From assembly GCA_964561785.1 (NCBI GenBank), contig CAZLRF010000001.1, positions 99,902-163,901 on the forward strand: a stretch of 64,000 nucleotides of DNA, read 5' to 3'. The translations under genes were made by a program, and so were the position numbers. The notes under the pieces are model-generated. The model was not told where the DNA came from, did not search any database, and saw only the letters and a program-made list of their open reading frames with translations. The stretch comes from DATBSL01 sp964561785 (GTDB lineage: Bacteria; Acidobacteriota; Vicinamibacteria; Fen-336). This document shows positions 15,809 to 23,670 of this stretch, piece after piece; within the stretch, counting starts at the first letter, position 1, and every line of letters begins with the position of its first letter.

Positions 15809-16510
15809 CTACCGCTCCCGCCGCGGGCGGCCCTCGGACGCCGGGGCGGCCTTCACCGCCACGAAGACCACGTGCCGGCGCCCTCCCGCTCCGGAGCGGC
15901 GGGCGACCCGGACGGCGGACGCGTCGAACCCGCTGTCCCGGAGGCGGCGCAGGTAGCGCTCGTCCGGTCCCGTCGCCCAGACCGCGAGCGCGCCGTTCGC
16001 CCGGAGGGCGCCGTGGCACGCGACGATGCCGTTCGCGTCGTAGAGTCCCGCGTTCGCCTCGTGGATGAGCGCGTCGGGACCGTTGTCCACGTCCAGCAGG
16101 ATCAGGTCGTAGGCGGCGCGCGCCTCCCGGATGCGCTCCCGGACGTCGCCCACGCGCACGCTGACGCGCGGGTCCTCGAGCGGCCTCCCGGCCAGGTGGC
16201 CCACGTGGACGCGGTTCCACTCCACCACGGAAGCGGACTGCTCGGCGAGCACGACTCTTCCGTGCGGAGGGAGGAGGTCGAGGGTCGCGCGCAGGGAGAA
16301 CCCGAGGCCGAGCCCTCCGACCAGCGCCGTCCCCGCGTGGCTCGCCCTCGCGAAGGCGAGGCGGGCCAGCTCGTCCTCGGACCCATGGGCGCGGCTCGAC
16401 ATGAGGACGAGGCCGTCGAAGCCCACCTCCCACTCGGTGCCCCGCCGCGACAGCGTGAGCCGGGTGCCGTCGGCGGTCCGCGCCTCGTCCACCCGGATCC
16501 AGGGCAGCAT
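15809..16510 (-). CDS. Spermidine-synthase-like methyltransferase-fold protein
   Basis: A 233-residue Rossmann-fold protein. The nucleotide-binding loop is VGGLGLGFSLRATL, the acidic residue after strand 2 is in VVLAEQS, and the motif LILLDVDNGPDALIH resembles the substrate side of spermidine synthases. The N-terminal WIRVDEARTADG and LMSSRAHGSEDELA segment is typical of spermidine-synthase-like proteins of unknown substrate. It converges with the phzF-like gene, 9 bp between the stops. Confidence 0.75.
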   Translation of the reverse strand: MLPWIRVDEARTADGTRLTLSRRGTEWEVGFDGLVLMSSRAHGSEDELARLAFARASHAGTALVGGLGLGFSLRATLDLLPPHGRVVLAEQSASVVEWNRVHVGHLAGRPLEDPRVSVRVGDVRERIREARAAYDLILLDVDNGPDALIHEANAGLYDANGIVACHGALRANGALAVWATGPDERYLRRLRDSGFDASAVRVARRSGAGGRRHVVFVAVKAAPASEGRPRRER

Positions 16511-16517
16511 GCCCGCC

Positions 16518-16577
16518 TCAGTGCTCGACGACCTTGCCCGGCTCGAGCGTGCGGTCGAAACCGGAGGCGGCGGGCAT
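16518..16577 (-). other. 19-codon open frame upstream of the methyltransferase-like gene
   Basis: ATG at 16577 to TGA at 16518 reads MPAASGFDRTLEPGKVVEH. It is 7 bp before the ATG of the next gene and is preceded by GGTAGCGTCGCACCC, similar to the -10 pattern of this genome. It could be a leader peptide or the joined ends of a deleted gene. Confidence 0.2.
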
Positions 16578-16651
16578 GGGTGCGACGCTACCACGCCTGC
16601 CGCGGCCGGGCCAGCGGCCTCCTCCTGGCCTGCAGCACGCAGAGCGCCGGG

Positions 16652-16780
16652 AACTCCGTCTCGCCGGACGGTCGCCGCTTCCTCGTCCGGCTCCAGGACG
16701 CGAGGGCGATCCCCACTCAGGTCCGCGGGTTGCAGAGCTGGCTCGAGGAGCTCGAGGCGAAGGTGCCCGTCTCCGAGTAG
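16652..16780 (+). pseudogene. C-terminal scrap of a kinase beta-propeller tail
   Basis: The frame reads NSVSPDGRRFLVRLQDAR and then LQSWLEELEAKVPVSE before TAG. SPDGRRF is a TolB/WD40-type blade motif, and the xxWLEELxAKVP ending is the usual terminus of kinase-propeller fusion proteins in such genomes (compare VLNWLDELR in the remnant ending at 10610). Nothing of the kinase part is left upstream. Confidence 0.55.
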
Positions 16781-16839
16781 ACGGTCGGCCGCTCCTGATC
16801 GGAGGAGCGTGGCGTCCGCCGACGGGACGGGTCGCTCGT

Positions 16840-17013
16840 GTGCTGCCCGGGGCGGGCGTGGACGAGACGCTCGATCGCGAGGCCCGGCTCCGCTCCTTCG
16901 ACGAGGCCACGGCACGGCAGGAGTCCCGCAACCGTGCCCGGCGCCGCGCGCGGCGGGTCGGAGAACGGGGTTGGACCCGCGAGGAGCTGTACGACCGTGC
17001 CTGCCCTCGTTGA
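16840..17013 (+). CDS. Short antitoxin-like protein paired with a PIN toxin
   Basis: 57 residues from the GTG at 16840 (a second GTG is at 16858). The body LRSFDEATARQESRNRARRR and GERGWTREELYDRA matches the C-terminal toxin-binding tails of antitoxins that precede PIN toxins. No ribbon-helix-helix or other DNA-binding part is left before it. It overlaps the toxin start by 17 bp. It may be a truncated antitoxin that still neutralises but cannot autoregulate. Confidence 0.55.
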   Translation: MLPGAGVDETLDREARLRSFDEATARQESRNRARRRARRVGERGWTREELYDRACPR

Positions 17014-17428
17014 CACCAACGTCCTCGTCTACCGGTTCGACCCGCGCGATCCCGGGAAACAGCGCCGGGCGACGGGACTGCTGCGGGGCGGGATCGAGGG
17101 ACGGTCGTTGTATCTGGCACACCAGACGATCGTCGAGTTCGTGGCCGCGGTGACGCGGCCGCTGTCCGGTGGACGCCCTCTCCTGACCCTGGCCGAAGCC
17201 GTGCGGGAGACGGAGGATCTCTGCGACCAGTTCGTCGTCCTGCTGCCCGACGAACTGCTGGTCCGCACCGCCCTGCGGGGCACGGCCGCGTACCAGCTCG
17301 CCTGGTTCGACGCCCACATGTGGGCCTACGCCGAGCGCTACGGAATCCCGGAGATCCTGTCCGAGGACTTCCAGCACGGGCGCCGCTACGGGGGCGTGCG
17401 CGCCGTCAACCCGTTCCTGGCCGGCTGA
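16997..17428 (+). CDS. vapC: PIN-domain toxin (VapC family), third unit
   Basis: 143 residues. PALVDTNVLVYRFDPRDPGK carries the first metal-binding aspartate, HQTIVEFVAAVTRPL the glutamate, LAWFDAHMWAYAERYG the third acidic residue, and EILSEDFQHG the fourth. All four acidic positions look intact. The GTG start lies inside the end of the preceding antitoxin gene, so expression should be coupled. Confidence 0.85.
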   Translation: MPALVDTNVLVYRFDPRDPGKQRRATGLLRGGIEGRSLYLAHQTIVEFVAAVTRPLSGGRPLLTLAEAVRETEDLCDQFVVLLPDELLVRTALRGTAAYQLAWFDAHMWAYAERYGIPEILSEDFQHGRRYGGVRAVNPFLAG

Positions 17429-17515
17429 TCGCGGCCGAAACGCCGCTGGATCGAAGTTGCGGCCGAGGGACAGGGACGGCTCGAGTCGATGCGAGAATGT
17501 CGCGATAGCAGACCG

Positions 17516-17943
17516 ATGCGAGCCACCGCCGCCCTGCTCACGATCGCCCTCGTGCCGGAGGCCGGGGCCTCCTGGGGGCGCACGCAGACGCCGCCCGAGG
17601 TGACCCAGGCCGACCGGGCGCTCCTCTCGTCCCTCGAAGGCCCCCGGTGCGTCCTTCGCCCGGCTGCGCGAATTCGCCCGGCAGAGCGAGCGAGCGCGAT
17701 CGCGATCGACGAGGCGATCGCCATCGCGAAGCACATCGCCGAGGCGCTCGAGGCCGCTCACGAGAAGGGCATCGTCCACCGCGACCTCAAGCCGGCGAAC
17801 GCCAAGCTCACGCCCGATGGCTCCCCGGACGGCCGCCGCTTCGTCTTCGTCGAGCCCGCGCGTGCGAAGGACGAGAGCACCCGCATCGACGTGGCCCTCC
17901 ACTGGGCCCGGCACCTCGGGGCGGGGCGGCCCGGCGCGCCGTG
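17516..17943 (+). pseudogene. Chimera: exported-protein N-terminus, kinase fragment and propeller tail
   Basis: One open frame from the ATG at 17516 joins three unrelated pieces. The first is a signal-peptide-like start (MRATAALLTIALVPEAGA). Next comes a kinase catalytic-loop fragment, AIAKHIAEALEAAHEKG then IVHRDLKPANAKLTPDG. It is followed immediately by a propeller-tail fragment, SPDGRRFVFVEPARAKD then DVALHWARHL. The kinase piece lacks the glycine loop, the lysine and DFG. I treat it as decayed, though the frame is open and could still yield a 142-residue product. Confidence 0.65.
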
Positions 17944-18225
17944 ATCTCCGCACGCCTCGTCGCCGCGCTGCTGCTGGCGACGCCGGTCCTCGGCACGGCG
18001 GAAAGGCCACCCTTGCTGCTCGACGACTTCTCCAGACCCGACGGGCGTTCCGCGCTCGGCACCGCGTGGCGGGCCTTCACCGACCAGGTGATGGGCGGCG
18101 TCTCGACCCAGTCGGTCGGCCGGGAGACGGTCGAGGGAGAGCGGGCCCTCCTGAGCGTCGGCATCGTCGCGTCGAAGCGAGCCTTCCGAGCCGACGTCGC
18201 GGTCTCGAGGATCGAGCTCTACTGA
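17941..18225 (+). pseudogene. Truncated CIA30-like exported protein
   Basis: From GTG 17941 (overlapping the previous stop as GTGA) it reads a signal peptide and then LLLDDFSRPDGRSALGTAWR and AFTDQVMGGVS, the start of the CIA30/NADH-ubiquinone-oxidoreductase intermediate-associated domain. The frame ends after 94 residues (SRIELY), about half the usual domain, so it is probably a truncated copy. Confidence 0.6.
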
Positions 18226-18262
18226 GTCGAGCCGCCTCGGACGAGCGCTTCGAGGTCCAGCG

Positions 18263-18268
18263 TATAAT
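18263..18268 (+). promoter_or_regulatory. Consensus -10 TATAAT for the kinase-propeller gene
   Basis: CAGCGTATAATCGCCACC, 71 bp before the CTG at 18340. It is the only exact TATAAT among the promoter-like elements I located. No convincing -35 is present. Confidence 0.5.
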
Positions 18269-18339
18269 CGCCACCTTCCCCAGTTCGAGTGCGTCGTCGC
18301 TGCGGTGGAGCGAGGAAGCTTCGCCGACGGGAGGCGATC

Positions 18340-20337
18340 CTGATCGGGCAGATCCTTTCGCACTACAAGGTCACCTCGGCCCTCGGGGCCGGGGGGATGG
18401 GTGAGGTCTACCGCGCCACCGACACGAAGCTCGGCCGCGAGGTCGCGCTCAAGCTCCTCCCCGAGGCCTTTGCCTCCAACCCCGATCGCCTCGCCCGCTT
18501 CGAACGAGAAGCGAAGGTCCTCGCCTCGCTCAACCACCCGGGCATCGCGCACCTCTACGGCTTCGAGAGCGCGCGCCTCGAGGGAGGGCCCACGGCTCAC
18601 TTCCTGGCCATGGAGCTCGTGGAAGGGGAAGACCTGGCCGAGCGGCTGAAGCGCGGGGCGATCCCCGTCGACGAGGCCGTCGCGATCGCGAAGCAGGTGG
18701 CCGAGGCCCTCGAGGAGGCGCACGAGAAGGGCATCGTCCACCGGGACTTCAAGCCCTCCAACGTGAAGGTGACGCCGGAGGGCAAGGTCAAGGTCCTCGA
18801 CTTCGGCCTCGCCACGGCCTTCACGGGCGAAGGGCCGGGCGCCGCGGCGAGCGCCGACCTGTCGCAGTCTCCCACGCTGGCCCGGACCGGCACCGCGGCC
18901 GGGATCATTCTCGGCACCGCGGCCTACATGTCGCCCGAGCAGGCCCGCGGGAAGCCCGTCGACAAGCGGACCGACATCTGGGCCTTCGGCGTCGTGCTCT
19001 TCGAGATGCTGAGCGGCCGGCGGCTCTTCACCGGCGAGACGGTGAGCGACGTGCTCGCGTCGGTGCTGAAGACCGAGCCCGACTGGAGGGCGCTGCCGGC
19101 GGCGACGCCCCCCCGCATCCGCGGAATGCTGCGGCGCTGCCTCGCCCGCGGCCCGAAGCTGCGGCTGAGGGACATCGGGGACGCGCGGCTCGTCCTCGAG
19201 GAGGCGCTGGCGGGCGCGCCGGGGGAGGAGTCGGCCCCGCCCGGGTCGACGCGCCCGTCCCGCGAGCGCACCTGGAAGGCGCTCGCCGCGGCCTCGACGC
19301 TCCTGGCCGTGGCGTTCGGGGCCTTGTGGGCGGGCTCGTCGCGCCGCACGTCGAGCCCGACGCCCGCGCTGCGGGCGTCGATCCCGCTCCCCGAGGGCCT
19401 TCACCTCGACGGGTTCGGGCCGCCGGTCCTCGCCCTCTCCCGCGACGGGCGGACCCTCGCGTTCGTGGCGCGAGGCGCGACGGGGGCCCCGCGCCTGTAC
19501 GTACGCCCGCTCGACGCCGCGCAGGCCGTCCTCGTCCCGGGCAGCGACACCGCGGAGGGACCCTTCTTCTCTCCCGACGGGCGGTGGGTGGCCTTCGCCG
19601 TCGGCACCTCGCTGGCCGGAGGGCAGCCTCCCGAGCTGCGCAAGTACTCGCTGGAGACGCAACTCACCCAGACGATCGGCCCGCTGGAGGACTACTTCGG
19701 CGGCGTGTGGCGCGAGGACGACTCGATCCTGTTCGTGGGGGCGGTCCCCGGGGGCCTGTGGACCGTTCCGGCCAGCGGCGGCGCGCCCCGGCTGCTCGTG
19801 GAGCGATTCCGCCGGGGCGATCGCGAGGAGGCCATGCGGGTGGCCTGGCCCGACCTTCTGCCCGACGGTCGGACCCTCCTCCTCAACGACGCGAACTCCC
19901 CCGCAGAGTCCCACCTCGTGACGGTGGACCTGGCGAGCGGCGAGATGAAGGACCTGGGCCTGCGAGGCTGGGGGGCTCGCTGGGTGTCCACCGGCCACGT
20001 CGTGTACGCGGGGCTCGACGCCTCCCTGATGGCGGTGCCGTTCGACGCGAAGGATCTCCGCCCGAAGGGGACGCCGGTGGCTCTGGCCCCCGACACCGCG
20101 CTCGCCCGCCTCAACGCTCCGGCCGTCGCGTTCTCGCACACGGGCACGCTGGTCCGCGCGACCGGGTACCTGCAGGGGAGCCGCCGGGAGCCCATGCACG
20201 CGGTGGCCTTGACTGCCGCGGGGGCGAGGAGGCTCCTCTCGGCGGAGGCGGCCCTGTACGGGCGCGGCCTCGCGCTGCCCGAGTTCATGATCGAGATCGA
20301 GCTCGAGGCCCACAAGCCCCGGGACGCCGGCCGGTAG
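18340..20337 (+). CDS. Ser/Thr protein kinase with TolB/WD40-type beta-propeller
   Basis: 665 residues from the CTG at 18340, which follows GGGAGG by 5 bp and aligns with the starts of the other copies (LIGQILSHYKV). A GTG at 18289 would add 17 residues of low-complexity sequence. The kinase domain has GAGGMGEV, REVALKLL, HRDFKPSN, DFGLA and MSPEQARG, all compatible with activity. A hydrophobic helix (ALAAASTLLAVAFGALWAG, near residue 320) separates it from a propeller with SRDGRTLAF and SPDGRWVAF blades, probably periplasmic. The tail ends FMIEIELEAHKPRDAGR rather than in the usual WxxEL terminus, so its end may have been replaced. Confidence 0.88.
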   Translation: MIGQILSHYKVTSALGAGGMGEVYRATDTKLGREVALKLLPEAFASNPDRLARFEREAKVLASLNHPGIAHLYGFESARLEGGPTAHFLAMELVEGEDLAERLKRGAIPVDEAVAIAKQVAEALEEAHEKGIVHRDFKPSNVKVTPEGKVKVLDFGLATAFTGEGPGAAASADLSQSPTLARTGTAAGIILGTAAYMSPEQARGKPVDKRTDIWAFGVVLFEMLSGRRLFTGETVSDVLASVLKTEPDWRALPAATPPRIRGMLRRCLARGPKLRLRDIGDARLVLEEALAGAPGEESAPPGSTRPSRERTWKALAAASTLLAVAFGALWAGSSRRTSSPTPALRASIPLPEGLHLDGFGPPVLALSRDGRTLAFVARGATGAPRLYVRPLDAAQAVLVPGSDTAEGPFFSPDGRWVAFAVGTSLAGGQPPELRKYSLETQLTQTIGPLEDYFGGVWREDDSILFVGAVPGGLWTVPASGGAPRLLVERFRRGDREEAMRVAWPDLLPDGRTLLLNDANSPAESHLVTVDLASGEMKDLGLRGWGARWVSTGHVVYAGLDASLMAVPFDAKDLRPKGTPVALAPDTALARLNAPAVAFSHTGTLVRATGYLQGSRREPMHAVALTAAGARRLLSAEAALYGRGLALPEFMIEIELEAHKPRDAGR

Positions 20338-20356
20338 GGTCGAGGGCCGGCCGCCC

Positions 20357-21832
20357 GTGAGCACGACGCTCGAGCACGTCGACGTCCTGATCGTCGGGGC
20401 GGGCCTCTCGGGGATCGACGCCGCGCACCACCTGCAGGCGCTCTGCCCCGGGAAGACGTACGCGATCCTCGAGCAGCGCGGGCGGATCGGCGGGACGTGG
20501 GACCTCTTCCGCTACCCCGGCATCCGGTCGGACTCCGACATGCTCACGATGGGCTACTCGTTCCGGCCCTGGACGGACCCGCGGGCGATCTCGCCGGGGT
20601 TGGAGATCCGCGAGTACATCGAGGCGGCCGCGCACGAGGAGGGGATCGACCGGAAGATCCGGTTCGGCCACACGGTCCGCCGCGCCTCCTGGTCCTCGGC
20701 GGAGGCGCGGTGGACGGTCGAGGGGAGGCGCCTGTCTCCCGAGGGGCCCGACGAGCCGTTCGCTCTCACCTGCGGCTTCCTCTTCTCCTGCGCCGGCTAC
20801 TACCGCTACTCGGCCGGCTACACCCCGGACCTCCCCGGCCTCGAGCGCTTCGCCGGCCGCGTCGTCCATCCCCAGGCCTGGCCGGAGAACCTCGACCACG
20901 CAGGAAAGAGGATCGTCGTCGTCGGGTCGGGCGCCACCGCGGTGACGCTCGTCCCCGCGCTCGCGAGGACCGCCGCCCACGTCACCATGCTGCAGCGCTC
21001 GCCCACGTGGATCCTGTCCATGCCGGAGACAGACCCGGTCGTGAACGCGCTGCGGGCGATGCTGGGCGCGCAGTGGGCCTATCGCCTGGGTCGCTTCAAG
21101 AACGTCGTCCTCATGTCGCTCCTCTACCGGGCGTCGCGGCGCTTCCCCCGCCTCGTCGGACGCGCCCTCCTCGCGCAGGTGCGACGGCAGGTGGGGCCGG
21201 GCGTGGACGCCTCGACGCACTTCGCACCCCGCTACGGCCCGTGGGAGCAGCGGCTGTGCCTCGTGCCCGACGGAGACCTGTTCCGGGCCCTGCGCGAGGG
21301 CCGCGCGAGCGTCGCCACCGGCACGATCGAGACGTTCACCGAGACGGGCGTGCGCCTCGCGTCCGGCGAGGAGATCGCGGCCGACCTCGTCGTCACCGCC
21401 ACCGGGCTCGTCATGCAGTTCCTCGGGGGCGTCGAGCTCGACGTCGACGGCCGTGCGGTCGCCCCGGGCCGGTGCCTCTCCTACAAGGGCGTCATGCTGT
21501 CGGGAGTGCCGAACCTCGCGGCGGTGTTCGGCTACGTCAACGCGTCCTGGACCCTCAAGGCGGACCTCGTCTGCGCCTGGGTGTGCCGGCTGCTCCTCGA
21601 GATGGACCGCCGGGGTGCGCGAGTCGTCACCCCGGCCGCCGGCGACGAGGCGCCGGCCGCACCGTTCGTCGAGGGCTTCACGCCGGGCTACGTGATGCGC
21701 GCCCTCGACCTCTGGCCGAAGCAGGGCGGCACGGCCCCGTGGCGCGTCCACCAGGACTACCTCCGCGACACGCTCGACCTGGGCCGGGGTCCCGTCGCCG
21801 GCGACGCGCTCGTCTTCTCGGGCCGGATGTAG
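20357..21832 (+). CDS. Flavin-dependent Baeyer-Villiger-type monooxygenase
   Basis: 491 residues. FAD-binding Rossmann motif GAGLSG at residues 14-19, followed by RIGGTWDLFRYPGIRSD. The Baeyer-Villiger fingerprint FxGxxxHxxxW is exact (F165 to W175, FAGRVVHPQAW). The NADPH-binding motif VVVGSGATAV is near residue 190. It should insert an oxygen next to a ketone, or hydroxylate, using NADPH and O2. The natural substrate is unknown. It starts with GTG, 19 bp after the kinase gene on the same strand, and the hydrolase gene follows closely. An ester made by the monooxygenase could be cleaved by that hydrolase (inference). Confidence 0.9.
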   Translation: MSTTLEHVDVLIVGAGLSGIDAAHHLQALCPGKTYAILEQRGRIGGTWDLFRYPGIRSDSDMLTMGYSFRPWTDPRAISPGLEIREYIEAAAHEEGIDRKIRFGHTVRRASWSSAEARWTVEGRRLSPEGPDEPFALTCGFLFSCAGYYRYSAGYTPDLPGLERFAGRVVHPQAWPENLDHAGKRIVVVGSGATAVTLVPALARTAAHVTMLQRSPTWILSMPETDPVVNALRAMLGAQWAYRLGRFKNVVLMSLLYRASRRFPRLVGRALLAQVRRQVGPGVDASTHFAPRYGPWEQRLCLVPDGDLFRALREGRASVATGTIETFTETGVRLASGEEIAADLVVTATGLVMQFLGGVELDVDGRAVAPGRCLSYKGVMLSGVPNLAAVFGYVNASWTLKADLVCAWVCRLLLEMDRRGARVVTPAAGDEAPAAPFVEGFTPGYVMRALDLWPKQGGTAPWRVHQDYLRDTLDLGRGPVAGDALVFSGRM

Positions 21833-21857
21833 CATTCCCGCCGGAGGTGTGACGAAG

Positions 21858-22712
21858 GTGGAGCGAGCCGGGCGTCCCCCGTGGCGGCGGGCGGCCGGGC
21901 CCGCGCTGCGCATCGCGGCCCTCCTCCTCGTCGTCTCGGCCCTCATGCTGATCTTCGAGCGAAGGCTGATCTACTTCCCCCAGCGCGAGCACGACGTCAC
22001 CCCGCGCCAGCTCGGCCTCGCCTTCGAGGACCTCACGCTCACCGCGGAGGACGGGGTGAGGATCCACGCCGTCTACCTGCCCCCGCCGGGCGAGCCGCGC
22101 TGGACGGTCCTCTTCGCCCACGGCAACGGCGGCAACCTGAGCCACCGCCTCGACCGGACGCTCCTCCTGCAGTCGCAGCTGGGCGCGGCGGTGCTGCTCT
22201 TCGACTACCGGGGCTACGGGCGGAGCGAGGGCTCGCCCGACGAGGAGGGGACGTACCGCGACGCGCGAGCGGCCCACCGGTGGCTGGTCGAGGAGAAGGG
22301 CGTCCCTCCGGACCGGCTCGTCGTCTTCGGCGAGTCGCTCGGCTCGGCGGTGGCGCTCGACCTCGCGCTCGTTCGCCCGAGCCGCGCGCTCGTCCTCGAG
22401 TCGCCCTTCGCGTCCGTCCCGGCCATGGCGCGGGCGGTGTACCCCTTCCTGCCGCTGTGGCCCCTCGTCCGCACGCGCTACGACAACGAGGCGAAGGCCC
22501 CCCGCCTCTCGGTGCCGCTGCTGGTCCTGCACGGGGACCGCGACGAGGTCGTGCCGTTCTCGCAGGGGCGGCGTGTCTTCGAGGCGGCGCCCGAGCCAAA
22601 GCGCTTCTTCGCGATCCCCGGGGCCGGCCACAACGACACGTACCTCGTGGGCGGCGAGGCGTACTGGGCCGCCGTCCGGGACTTCCTCGAGACGCTCCCT
22701 GAGCCCAGTTGA
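21858..22712 (+). CDS. Membrane-anchored alpha/beta hydrolase (BEM46/ABHD13-like)
   Basis: 284 residues. An N-terminal hydrophobic helix (LRIAALLLVVSALMLIF) anchors it. The catalytic domain has HGNGGNLSHR (oxyanion hole), the nucleophile elbow GESLGS, the acid in LHGDRDEVVP and histidine in PGAGHNDT. This is the BEM46-like pattern. The GTG at 21858 is 10 bp after GGAGG; the in-frame GTG at 21849 is too close to it. A TAGCATTCCCGCC element at 21830 overlaps the monooxygenase stop codon and may be a promoter. Confidence 0.85.
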   Translation: MERAGRPPWRRAAGPALRIAALLLVVSALMLIFERRLIYFPQREHDVTPRQLGLAFEDLTLTAEDGVRIHAVYLPPPGEPRWTVLFAHGNGGNLSHRLDRTLLLQSQLGAAVLLFDYRGYGRSEGSPDEEGTYRDARAAHRWLVEEKGVPPDRLVVFGESLGSAVALDLALVRPSRALVLESPFASVPAMARAVYPFLPLWPLVRTRYDNEAKAPRLSVPLLVLHGDRDEVVPFSQGRRVFEAAPEPKRFFAIPGAGHNDTYLVGGEAYWAAVRDFLETLPEPS

Positions 22713-22721
22713 GGGGTCCCG

Positions 22722-23155
22722 TCAGCCCTTGACCGTCATGACCGCTCGCATGACCCAGACCCGGTCTTCGGGTGGCGCTCCACCAGGAGCCGATATCGCT
22801 CGTCGCCGCCGAGTACCCCCCACGTCTCCGCGACCGCCGGCGGCGGCTCGCCCCACGCCCCGCGGTCCCCCGCACCGCCGTGGTTCGTGCGGCCGTGCGG
22901 CACCGCCTGCTCGACGGCGGAGCGGACGGCCCCCCACGGCGGCCGGCACGATCGCCCCGCGGGTGGCGAGCACCGACCCGACGGTGGCCCCAATTCGAGG
23001 TGCACGTCGGGCATGGCCGCGACGTGCCGGAACACGAAGGGCATCCTCGCGATGTTGCGCAACTGGGCGAGTGCCTTCTCCTCGACCGGGACGTCTCCCT
23101 GGGGAGAGGTCGTCCAGAGCTTGATCGGCGTCCGGCCCTCCAGCTCGACGCGCAC
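22722..23155 (-). pseudogene. rtcB: RtcB (RNA ligase) gene with internal deletions
   Basis: From GTG 23155 it reads RTPIKLWTTSPQGDVPVEEK and RMPFVFRHVAAMPDVHLELG, then in a shifted frame VLATRGAIVPAAVG, the N-terminal third of RtcB. It then jumps to AVPHGRTNHGGAGDRGAWGE and RYRLLVERHPKTG, a segment that follows the metal-site cysteine region in real RtcB. It finally jumps to VMRAVMTVKG with TGA, like the RtcB C-terminus. The Mn-binding DxGCG motif and most of the catalytic core are gone, so it cannot seal RNA. Confidence 0.75.
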
Positions 23156-23166
23156 GGCCCCCCCCG

Positions 23167-23568
23167 CTACGCCCCGGTCGCCCGCGTCACCTGCAGGGTG
23201 TCGGTGTACTGCTGGAAGCTCACGACCTTGCCTTCGCGCAGCTTCCAGACGTGGGCGAACTGGGCGTGGATCTTCGTGCCGGTCTTCTTGTAGGCGCCGC
23301 CGTAGCGGCCCGTGGCCAGGACGACGTCGCCCGCGTCGTGGACCTCCTCGAGCATGACCGCGAAGCCGTCCCACTCGGTGCCGAGCCGCATGAACACGCC
23401 CTCGAGGACCGCCTGCGGGCCGACGTAGGGATTCTTGTCGGCGTAGGGGAAGCCCTCGGCCTCGTTCCAGACGATGCCGGGGTCCATCGCCCCGAGCACG
23501 GTCGGGACGTCGCCGCGGCCGAAGGCGGCGTAGAGCGACTTCATCATGTCGGCGTTCTGCTGTGACAC
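23167..23568 (-). CDS. SnoaL-like/NTF2-fold protein
   Basis: 133 residues: MSQQNADMMKSLYAAFGRGD, then IVWNEAEGFPYADKNPYVG, VLATGRYGGAYKKTG and FAHVWKLREGKVVSFQQYTD. This is the SnoaL/ketosteroid-isomerase-like alpha+beta cone. Members are enzymes or ligand binders of diverse function, and no specific role can be assigned. The GTG start follows GGAGGAGG. It lies 11 bp upstream of the rtcB remnant on the same strand. Confidence 0.8.
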   Translation of the reverse strand: MSQQNADMMKSLYAAFGRGDVPTVLGAMDPGIVWNEAEGFPYADKNPYVGPQAVLEGVFMRLGTEWDGFAVMLEEVHDAGDVVLATGRYGGAYKKTGTKIHAQFAHVWKLREGKVVSFQQYTDTLQVTRATGA

Positions 23569-23670
23569 GGGTCCTCCTCCTGTGACGGCCGAGACTGAAC
23601 TGGGAAGCGAGTGGCCGGCAGCGTGCCACAGAGCCGCACCCGGCGCAAGCGGGGGCGGCTGCTCAGCTTC

